The notes beneath the pieces were generated by a model, which was not told where the DNA came from, did not search any database, and worked only from the letters and a program-made list of their open reading frames with translations. A stretch of 5,871 nt of DNA from Candidatus Hodarchaeota archaeon. GTDB lineage: Archaea; Asgardarchaeota; Heimdallarchaeia; Hodarchaeales; Hodarchaeaceae. The position numbers and the translations under genes are program-made. Location: NCBI GenBank assembly GCA_016840305.1, contig JAEOSP010000780.1:1-5871 (forward strand). Direction: 5' to 3'. Shown piece by piece: positions 1 through 5,114 of the stretch; the first letter of the stretch is position 1, and each line of letters begins with the position of its first letter.

Positions 1-177
1 AGCTACTTGTTCTACTTGGCGTTCGTAATTCAAAGTTGCCGCATAATTTGCTGTTTCTTCTGGAGCCTTGCCTCCAAAAACTACATCACGAATGGAGGTT
101 TTACCTGCTTGAGAAAGCCCGAGGAGAATAATTTTCCGAGAGCTTTGGGTTTTTAGTTGCTTCAGGTAATGACTCAT
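1..177 (-). CDS. Rag/Gtr-like small GTPase, N-terminal fragment (runs off left edge)
   Basis: Only the first 59 residues lie in the window; the gene continues leftward. After a 14-residue leader comes a beta strand (KIILL) and a Walker A P-loop, GLSQAGKTS at residues 20-28, followed by IRDVVFGG and then A-P-E-E-T at residues 38-42. A Thr near residue 48 could be the switch I threonine. The order P-loop, VVF, P-x-E-T resembles the RagC/Gtr2 branch of the Rag family as I recall it, and the P-loop/FGG block is clearly related to the complete GTPase at 3490-4392. The ATG is the only upstream start: an in-frame TGA directly precedes it, and a GAGGT site lies 7 bases upstream. Rag GTPases bind GTP/GDP, usually as dimers, and signal at membranes in eukaryotes; the archaeal role is not established. 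It could instead belong to another Ras-like Asgard group, because switch II and the G4 motif are not visible. Confidence 0.8.
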   Translation of the reverse strand, partial: MSHYLKQLKTQSSRKIILLGLSQAGKTSIRDVVFGGKAPEETANYAATLNYERQVEQVA

Positions 178-184
178 TCAGCTG

Positions 185-191
185 ACCTCAC
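185..191 (-). promoter_or_regulatory. Shine-Dalgarno site of the left-edge GTPase
   Basis: On the minus strand this reads GTGAGGT, a good match to the archaeal anti-Shine-Dalgarno sequence. It sits 7 bases before the ATG at 177 and supports that start. Confidence 0.6.
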
Positions 192-234
192 AGTATTGCA
201 TGAAAAGGATTTAATTACTAATTCTTTATCAGAA

Positions 235-242
235 AATTTAAA
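235..242 (-). promoter_or_regulatory. TATA-like box for the left-edge GTPase
   Basis: The minus strand reads TTTAAATT, close to the archaeal TATA consensus. It lies 57 bases upstream of the start codon. With the usual spacing of about 25 bases, transcription would begin near 210-213 and leave a leader of about 35 bases. No convincing BRE was seen. In AT-rich DNA such matches also occur by chance. Confidence 0.35.
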
Positions 243-381
243 CATGTCCGAATAGCTTTTCCGGAATAAATTCCTCTTCTGACTTTGGCAAAATTCTTTC
301 TTAGAAATAAACTTTTGGAATTGATTTTCATTTTTTTCGTTTTATAATTATTAATATCTGAAGGAATAATCGGGTTTAGAG

Positions 382-1515
382 TTAACCATCGAGACGTTCA
401 AGGACAACTTCTCTTGCTTTTGGAATCGCATCAAGACGTTTCTTTTCATGATTCTTAATGAACTCCTGAATAATGGCTAAGAGATTTTTCTTATCGACGC
501 CACAGAGTAATTCACCCGAGCGACAGGCTCTTTCAATCTCCTTTAGTTCATTATCGTCATCTTGAAAGAAATATCGATACATATCAAATACTCGACAGAT
601 CTCTGGTTGCCCTCCTAATTTACGTTGTTCCTCGACTGTAATACGTCCTCCCGTGAAAGCATTCATTATTTTCTTTTTAAGTGATTTTGGAGTCTCAAAA
701 AGTGTTAGAACGGACATGGGGTTTCTTTTAGCCATTTTATCAGACCCATCTAAACCCTGAATTAATTTATGGAAAGTAAAACCAGGTAAAAAGAATTTGT
801 AGGTATTTTGGAAAAATTTCTTTCTAGCGAAATCATGTGATAATCTAGCATGGGGAGCTTGATCAGCCCCAATGGGGGTTACGGTGGGAATGGGGCCGTT
901 CAAAACCTGAGGAAGGAGAATATCAGCTACCTGAACAAAGGCAGCATTATAAACACCTAATCTATGTTCACCATATATAGCCTTCATCATATTATACGTT
1001 GCATGCGAAGACAAGAGGTAACCTAATTGCATTACATCCTTCTGTTGAGATTGACGGTATACATATGCGTTATCTAAGTTTAATCCTAACGCAATGAGAT
1101 CAGCAATATTTTCGATTGCATTCTTTTCTGCTTGTTCTAGAGGTAATCGACCATCAGCGTAGCTCTCGATGTCTGCTATGCAAAAGTATACTTTACCACC
1201 ATGCTTTTGGAAATAAATGACTTCGTTGCATGTTACAAGGTTTCCAATATGGTAATCAGGTGAACTCGGTTTTATTCCAGTCATGATTGCAAATGGTTTG
1301 TTTTTATTCATTGCCTCAATAACAGGTTCTAGAGCTGAATGACCAAAAAGAATATCACGATTCATATAGTAATGCTGTTTATCTTCTGGTAGTTTATCAA
1401 GAATTTCTTCTATTGGTTTTATACCAAATTCAGTCATCAATCGATCATAATCTGCGACCGTACCACCGAAAGCATCAACTGTTCGAGTTGTTTGAGTGTC
1501 CTCATCTAAATTCAT
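382..1515 (-). CDS. trpS: tryptophanyl-tRNA synthetase, archaeal type, divergent signatures
   Basis: This class I synthetase charges tRNA-Trp with tryptophan using ATP, in the cytoplasm. At 377 residues it is the normal length for the archaeal type. The N-terminal part (TVADYDRLMTEFGIKP, residues 19-34) matches archaeal TrpRS. The Rossmann core has TGIKPSSPDYHIGN at 79-92, where HIGN replaces the usual HIGH. GADQAPHARL at 216-225 corresponds to the usual GADQDPHLRL. The KMSKS loop is KMAKR at 260-264; archaeal relatives usually have KMSSS or KMSAS. The C-terminal region has the TrpRS-specific FTGGR at 287-291, EEQR at 295-298, and SGELLCG further on. An in-frame TGA two codons upstream makes this ATG the first possible start; the site before it, GGCGTGA, is weak. 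Family assignment is secure. The altered motifs mean it could be a specialised second copy rather than the only TrpRS. Confidence 0.92.
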   Translation of the reverse strand: MNLDEDTQTTRTVDAFGGTVADYDRLMTEFGIKPIEEILDKLPEDKQHYYMNRDILFGHSALEPVIEAMNKNKPFAIMTGIKPSSPDYHIGNLVTCNEVIYFQKHGGKVYFCIADIESYADGRLPLEQAEKNAIENIADLIALGLNLDNAYVYRQSQQKDVMQLGYLLSSHATYNMMKAIYGEHRLGVYNAAFVQVADILLPQVLNGPIPTVTPIGADQAPHARLSHDFARKKFFQNTYKFFLPGFTFHKLIQGLDGSDKMAKRNPMSVLTLFETPKSLKKKIMNAFTGGRITVEEQRKLGGQPEICRVFDMYRYFFQDDDNELKEIERACRSGELLCGVDKKNLLAIIQEFIKNHEKKRLDAIPKAREVVLERLDG

Positions 1516-1635
1516 ACGTAATCACGCCATTTAAGACGAAAAAGAAGAGATGGATATATGATATTTGTTTATTTAGCGGAATGTCCTGTTGGTTGATTTT
1601 TGAAATTAAAATTAGTGCTGGTGTATAACCACTAG

Positions 1636-1683
1636 CGACGAATACCATTGGTAGGACATTCTCATCTCCAATAATATTCGCCA
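1636..1683 (-). other. predicted RNA hairpin, 16-bp stem, in the trpS leader or MFS 3' region
   Basis: On the minus strand, bases 1683-1668 pair with 1651-1636 in one uninterrupted 16-bp stem around a 16-base loop. The inner 13-base arms are CGAATATTATTGG and CCAATGGTATTCG. Four of the pairs are G-U wobbles, and these exist only in the minus-strand RNA: on the plus strand they become C/A mismatches. That favours a structure acting in RNA made toward trpS. It ends 120 bases before the trpS start and begins about 90 bases after the MFS stop. A weaker hairpin (TAGTG/CACTA, bases 1634-1613) follows directly. No T-run follows, so it is not a simple terminator. Its function is unknown. Confidence 0.45.
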
Positions 1684-1742
1684 AAGTGCTTTATTAAAAT
1701 CTATCTAATTTGGCACAATTTACAGGATATAGTTTAAATAGT

Positions 1743-1770
1743 AAAAAATGAACCAGAAATTGTTTTTTGG
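1743..1770 (-). terminator. possible transcription terminator after the MFS gene
   Basis: Beginning 2 bases after the MFS stop codon, the minus strand can fold CCAAAAA against TTTCTGG (one mismatch, 4-base loop, bases 1770-1753). A run of six T follows at 1748-1743. T-tracts are the main termination signal in archaea, and the hairpin is short and weak. This suggests that MFS and trpS are separate transcripts, but readthrough remains possible. Confidence 0.4.
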
Positions 1771-1772
1771 TA

Positions 1773-3230
1773 TTACATAAGCTTATGAGTGAAATAATAG
1801 AACCCACTTGTTTCATACAGAAATTGTACGATAATTACTACCGCTATAATGCTTAACCCGAAACAAAATGCCATCACACCTAATGGGCCATAATAATTGA
1901 TAACAGTACCACCAATGATGGTTCCCAGTATTGAACCTGTGGACATTAAGGCTTGAGTAAAGCCCATTTCCCTTCCACGATTTCCTTCTTTGGTTACATC
2001 AGTTATGAGAGCTAATGAGGCTGATCCAAATGCTGATGCACTGAGTAGCAGTATAAAAATTAATAATACGATCAATAGATGAGGGAAATATATTACTATG
2101 CCGAGACCGAAAGATAACCCTTTAGTGTTGCTGACAGAAAGGGGATCTAATAGTAAATTAATGAATTCTTCTGGTGGAAGACTTAAAATGGTAGCAAACA
2201 GTACCACAAGTAAGCTTGTCCCCACACAGCCTATAACAAGAAAAGGTTTTCTTCCAAAATTGTCTGATAGCTTTCCTAAGGTTGGTTGAATTATTCCCAT
2301 TATTGATACACCGATGAGGAATACAAAGCCAATAACTGATGCTCCTATTCCACCTGCAGTCACTCTTTTTAGTATTACAGGAGCATATGTTCCTCCTGCG
2401 CCAACTAATGTTGTATAAGCAAGCCAAGCAATAGCGAATTTTCGAAATTGCTTGTTTTGCAAACTTTGAAGCATTGCCTTAAACGGATTCATTCCCCCTT
2501 CAGGTTCTTCTACGTTCGTTTCAAAGTTCACTGAAGAATCCTTTAGCTCAATTGCTACCTTAGGTGTCCTTCTTGGTTCAGAAAAGCGAAAAATGTACAA
2601 GGCTGAAGCTGCAAACATTATTAGCATAAAGAAGTAAAATGAATCTCCCGTGAATAAATCCCACGCCAATCCTCCAATTAAAAATCCACTTGCAGCTCCA
2701 GCTGAACGTGCTAAGTAAAATTTTCCCATTGTTTCTCCATGATTACGTTCTGGTGCGCTATCAGCGAACATAGCTAGAACTGGGCCAGCAATCATTGCGG
2801 AAGCTATCCCCTTAAGTCCATTAGATACTAATAGTATCCAGAAGCTCATCGGAGCTGTATCGTAAGAAGCGAAAACAAGTGGATAGGGAAGAAAACTAAT
2901 CCCTGCAAGTGCAGTTCCTACAATCAACAGTGGTCTTCTTCCAATTCGATCGCTAATAGATCCCCAAAACGAAGCTGTCGATAGAGAAAGTAGATAATAA
3001 ACTGTTAAAATAATAGGTAATTCTAATTCGCTAGCAAAAAAACCTGTTGTTCTTTCAGGAAGAGTGTCAAAATACAAAGGTATTGAGATAACTGAAGAAG
3101 AGAAAGCACTCTCTGTTATAGCAACGACAATAAGCAGTAATCTAACTTGTTCTCGTAACAAATAAGAGATTGGTTGGCCGAAAAATTGCAATGTTTCCCT
3201 TGTGTATTTAGAAATTGCTCGTGGCGGCAT
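1773..3230 (-). CDS. MFS transporter, 12 predicted membrane helices, probable exporter
   Basis: This 485-residue membrane protein belongs to the major facilitator superfamily, which moves small solutes across the cytoplasmic membrane, often by proton exchange. I place helices at roughly residues 29-53, 70-90, 101-121, 128-152, 172-190, 197-214, then 264-287, 297-318, 330-350, 373-400, 425-445 and 450-472. The loop after helix 2 carries the MFS motif A (GSISDRIGRRP, 90-100), and the second half has its counterpart (GKLSDNFGRKP, 319-329), showing the usual internal duplication. A charged cytoplasmic loop of about 50 residues joins the halves. RNHGETMGKFYLARSAGAASG (162-182 region) and GREMGFTQALMSTGSILG (419-436 region) resemble drug/tetracycline-type exporters, but the substrate cannot be told. 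The ATG is the first possible start after an in-frame TAA; the upstream GGTTGTG is a weak ribosome site. It is divergent from the GTPase at 3490. Confidence 0.88.
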   Translation of the reverse strand: MPPRAISKYTRETLQFFGQPISYLLREQVRLLLIVVAITESAFSSSVISIPLYFDTLPERTTGFFASELELPIILTVYYLLSLSTASFWGSISDRIGRRPLLIVGTALAGISFLPYPLVFASYDTAPMSFWILLVSNGLKGIASAMIAGPVLAMFADSAPERNHGETMGKFYLARSAGAASGFLIGGLAWDLFTGDSFYFFMLIMFAASALYIFRFSEPRRTPKVAIELKDSSVNFETNVEEPEGGMNPFKAMLQSLQNKQFRKFAIAWLAYTTLVGAGGTYAPVILKRVTAGGIGASVIGFVFLIGVSIMGIIQPTLGKLSDNFGRKPFLVIGCVGTSLLVVLFATILSLPPEEFINLLLDPLSVSNTKGLSFGLGIVIYFPHLLIVLLIFILLLSASAFGSASLALITDVTKEGNRGREMGFTQALMSTGSILGTIIGGTVINYYGPLGVMAFCFGLSIIAVVIIVQFLYETSGFYYFTHKLM

Positions 3231-3297
3231 TTTTTCACAACCTTATAACTTACGATCTTTGTGAATCCAATTCATATCAGCTTAAAAGCGTTATTTT

Positions 3298-3307
3298 GAT
3301 ATTTATT
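3298..3307 (-). promoter_or_regulatory. TATA-like box for the MFS gene
   Basis: The minus strand reads AATAAATATC about 70 bases upstream of the MFS start. A transcription start near 3273 and a leader of about 40 bases would follow from usual archaeal spacing. A second AT-rich candidate (CTTTTAAG near 3280-3287) is closer to the gene. Support is by pattern only. Confidence 0.3.
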
Positions 3308-3357
3308 GTCATTGATTGTGGGTTTAATAACATACCAGTTTTCCTAAACACAAAGAG

Positions 3358-3374
3358 TTGAATGTGCAATTCAA
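3358..3374. repeat. 17-bp inverted repeat upstream of the GTPase promoter
   Basis: TTGAAT and ATTCAA form perfect 6-bp arms around a 5-base spacer (GTGCA). The repeat ends 9 bases before the TATA-like box at 3384, a position suited to a dimeric regulator that blocks or helps TBP/TFB binding. It could be chance in AT-rich DNA. Confidence 0.35.
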
Positions 3375-3383
3375 GCAAAATCT

Positions 3384-3392
3384 TTTATAAAT
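3384..3392 (+). promoter_or_regulatory. TATA-like box for the complete GTPase
   Basis: TTTATAAAT is a good archaeal TATA match, and the A-rich stretch just before it (GCAAAATC) could serve as BRE. Transcription would start near 3412-3417, giving a leader of about 75 bases before the ATG at 3490. Confidence 0.45.
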
Positions 3393-3477
3393 TATCTTTA
3401 GGATTTTTTATCACGTAACTACTGTTTCTCTAATTAATCTATTTGTATTAGATTGCTCGTAAAATGATTTTTTTCAA

Positions 3478-3483
3478 TGAGGT
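3478..3483 (+). promoter_or_regulatory. Shine-Dalgarno site of the complete GTPase
   Basis: TGAGGT lies 6 bases before the ATG at 3490. Its spacing and match support that start, which also places the P-loop at the usual distance from the N terminus. Confidence 0.6.
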
Positions 3484-3489
3484 AATAGT

Positions 3490-4392
3490 ATGAAAATATC
3501 TGTTGTCGGTCTTAGCGGTTGTGGAAAAACATCTATTTATTCAACGACATTTGGCGGAATGACTCCAATGGAGGTCAAAGATCTTGGTCCTACTGTGATG
3601 TATGAAGTTAAATCACATAATTATCTTGGTTTACAGATTTCTCTTTGGGATTTCGGCGGACAAGAGGAATATCGAAAGAGTTATTTAGAAACTCCTAAGC
3701 TATTGGCTAATACTTCAATTCTAATATTTGTTCTTGATCTTCACCATCCAGAGGATTATCACTTAGCTGATGAGTATTTTAACGATGTTTATACGGCTAT
3801 TAAAGACCAGGGAGGAGATCCACGGATAAAAATCTTCTATCATAAATACGACACAGAGGAATATGACGAAACTAAGCTCGAAGATAATTTAGTTAAGGCT
3901 AAAAAATTACCTTTCATTGTAAAACATGCTCCTCGTGAATTCTTAACATCAGTTTATCGCCAAGAAGAGCTAAATGATTATATAAGGCAGATAATGATAG
4001 CAGATTTTGAAGAGGTAAAGAAAAGCGTGGAAGGAGCCCAAGAACAATTATCAAAGTTAAAATCCAAAATCATCATTACAGATGTAAATGGAAATGTTAT
4101 TACACACAATATCAAAGGGTTTACTACAGGGATTCAACTTCGAGAAGATTTAAGAGAATATATATTGGCTTGTAATGTCTTAAGAGAGAATTTTTTGACA
4201 TCAGAATCAGCCTTTTTCTCTGCAAGTTCAAAAGTTAAGAAATTGGAAGCCCATATTTTCAGTTATGTATTAACAGTACTCCTCATGATTGATGAAGGGG
4301 AACCAGCGGATTCGCCTGAAGAACTTGCAGAATTGTTGAAAGAAATGGAAATTTTTGCTGAATTATTGATAGAGATTAGTAGCGAAGAGTAA
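3490..4392 (+). CDS. RagA/Gtr1-like small GTPase with C-terminal roadblock-like domain
   Basis: This 300-residue protein has a complete GTPase domain. The P-loop is GLSGCGKTS (7-15), the switch I threonine is T35 in LGPTV, and switch II is WDFGGQEEY (53-61) with Q58 in the catalytic glutamine position. G4 is HKYD (118-121), the Rag-type form rather than NKxD. A TSVYR motif at 153-157 fits G5. The remainder, from about residue 190, begins with KIIITDVNGNVITHN (193-207) and continues as mixed helices and strands, like the roadblock-type C-terminal half of eukaryotic Rag proteins. The total length is also close to that of RagA, about 310 residues. Eukaryotic Rags form RagA/C dimers that recruit TORC1 in response to amino acids; the role in archaea is unknown. 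It is transcribed alone, divergent from the MFS gene, and a 227-base gap separates it from the redox genes. Confidence 0.88.
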   Translation: MKISVVGLSGCGKTSIYSTTFGGMTPMEVKDLGPTVMYEVKSHNYLGLQISLWDFGGQEEYRKSYLETPKLLANTSILIFVLDLHHPEDYHLADEYFNDVYTAIKDQGGDPRIKIFYHKYDTEEYDETKLEDNLVKAKKLPFIVKHAPREFLTSVYRQEELNDYIRQIMIADFEEVKKSVEGAQEQLSKLKSKIIITDVNGNVITHNIKGFTTGIQLREDLREYILACNVLRENFLTSESAFFSASSKVKKLEAHIFSYVLTVLLMIDEGEPADSPEELAELLKEMEIFAELLIEISSEE

Positions 4393-4432
4393 TCTTTGGA
4401 TCAAATCAAGAAAATGATTAACTCCGTAAGAT

Positions 4433-4451
4433 AATACTCTAGTATTGTTTT
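4433..4451 (+). terminator. possible terminator after the complete GTPase
   Basis: An AATACT/AGTATT inverted repeat (bases 4433-4446) is followed by GTTTT, about 40 bases after the GTPase stop. The stem is AT-only apart from one pair and the T-run is short, so this is a weak call. Confidence 0.3.
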
Positions 4452-4472
4452 CCTCGCGAGTTCAGAACAAGT

Positions 4473-4480
4473 TATATAAA
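4473..4480 (+). promoter_or_regulatory. TATA-like box upstream of the nuoE-like gene
   Basis: TATATAAA is a strong TATA match 139 bases before the TTG start. Transcription would begin near 4500-4505, leaving a leader of about 115 bases. An 8-bp palindrome, CTCGCGAG, lies 12 bases upstream (4453-4460). A competing box at 4559-4570 would give a short leader. Confidence 0.4.
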
Positions 4481-4558
4481 CCTCAAACAGAACGGTAGTA
4501 CTCAACAGTTTCTAACAAATTTCAGGCATTCTAAACCTTAGTTTTCGCATGAAATCAC

Positions 4559-4570
4559 TTTTTAATTATA
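4559..4570 (+). promoter_or_regulatory. alternative TATA-like box close to the nuoE-like gene
   Basis: TTTTTAATTATA lies 49 bases before the TTG start. Used as a promoter it would start transcription near 4590-4595 and leave a leader of about 25-30 bases that still contains the Shine-Dalgarno site. I cannot choose between this and the box at 4473. Confidence 0.3.
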
Positions 4571-4604
4571 TTGTAAGTGGTAAAGCATGTCAGTAACTCG
4601 ACAT

Positions 4605-4612
4605 AAGAGGTG
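4605..4612 (+). promoter_or_regulatory. Shine-Dalgarno site that selects the TTG start
   Basis: AAGAGGTG is a strong ribosome site 7 bases before TTG at 4620. It is 25 bases from the next ATG (4638), which is too far, so it decides in favour of the TTG start. Confidence 0.65.
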
Positions 4613-4619
4613 TTCATAA

Positions 4620-5114
4620 TTGGTCGCAGCAGAACCTATGGATCCAACTCTTCATAAGATTTTAATCTCAAAAGGGAAGTATCAAGCAAATTTAATTCCT
4701 ATCTTACAAGAAGTACAAATGGAATATGGATTTTTATCAAAAGATAACATGATTCGTATAAGTGAATACCTTGAAATATCTCCCAACGAGGTTTATGGGG
4801 TTGCTTCATTTTATCAACAATTTAAATTTACTAAACCAGGAAAACATATTATTTCTGTGTGTTTAGGTACAGCTTGTTTTGTAAAGGGTGGAAACGTTCT
4901 TGCAGAAACAGTAAGAACAAAATTAAACATAAACCCAGGTGAAACTACCGAAGATGGGCTATTTAGTTTTGAACGCGTTGCCTGTCTTGGATGTTGTGCC
5001 TTAGCACCAGTTGTTCAAATAGACGGTGAAGTTTATGGACAAGTGAAACCTGCGAAACTACTTCGGCTCATCAATAGAATTGTAAAGGATGAAAAAAGAA
5101 AGGAGGAAGAATAG
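4620..5114 (+). CDS. nuoE: NuoE/HydC-type thioredoxin-like [2Fe-2S] subunit
   Basis: This 164-residue protein is the small iron-sulfur subunit of NADH dehydrogenase-type modules. It holds one [2Fe-2S] cluster beside the flavoprotein subunit encoded next door. The N-terminal helical part contains the family pattern LIPILQEVQMEYGFLS (25-40) and VYGVASFYQQF (58-68). The thioredoxin-like half has the four cluster cysteines in the classic spacing: C81 and C86 in CLGTACF, and C122 and C126 in CLGCCALAP. C125 is an additional cysteine. Length is typical. Translation starts at TTG: an in-frame TAA directly precedes it and a GAGGTG site is 7 bases upstream. The next gene overlaps by one base, so the two are surely co-translated. 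The family also serves formate dehydrogenases and [FeFe] or [NiFe] bifurcating hydrogenases; the partner lies outside the window. No membrane segments are seen, so it is probably cytoplasmic. Confidence 0.93.
   Translation: MVAAEPMDPTLHKILISKGKYQANLIPILQEVQMEYGFLSKDNMIRISEYLEISPNEVYGVASFYQQFKFTKPGKHIISVCLGTACFVKGGNVLAETVRTKLNINPGETTEDGLFSFERVACLGCCALAPVVQIDGEVYGQVKPAKLLRLINRIVKDEKRKEEE
5101..5106 (+). promoter_or_regulatory. Shine-Dalgarno site of the nuoF-like gene
   Basis: AGGAGG lies inside the last codons of the nuoE-like gene, 7 bases before the GTG at 5114. It is a near-perfect site and supports both the GTG start and translational coupling. Confidence 0.65.

Noticed and set aside
259..274. 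Palindrome TTCCGGAA and overlapping GGAAT/ATTCC repeat between the left-edge GTPase and trpS
   Set aside because: Short, weak and not aligned with a promoter or stop codon in a way that suggests function.
329..352. T-rich stretch that could be a terminator
   Set aside because: The T-run is on the plus strand, while the only nearby gene ends (trpS) and begins (GTPase) on the minus strand, so it does not fit as their terminator.
1413..1628. A 71-codon open frame on the plus strand
   Set aside because: It lies mostly antisense to trpS, has no family resemblance and no ribosome site; it looks like a shadow of the real gene.
1502..1684. A 60-codon open frame on the minus strand overlapping the trpS start by 14 bases
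   Set aside because: It begins with TTG, has no ribosome site, shows no recognisable motif, and its 5' part is explained by the hairpin at 1636-1683. A leader peptide is possible, but it has no tryptophan codons to suggest attenuation.
2098..2427. Open frames of 63 (plus) and 89 (minus) codons inside the MFS gene
   Set aside because: Both sit wholly within a well-supported membrane protein gene in other frames and have no motifs of their own.
4393..4619. Searched for a tRNA or other structured RNA before the redox genes
   Set aside because: No cloverleaf, T-loop sequence or long stem was found; only the short AATACT/AGTATT repeat and the CTCGCGAG palindrome stand out.
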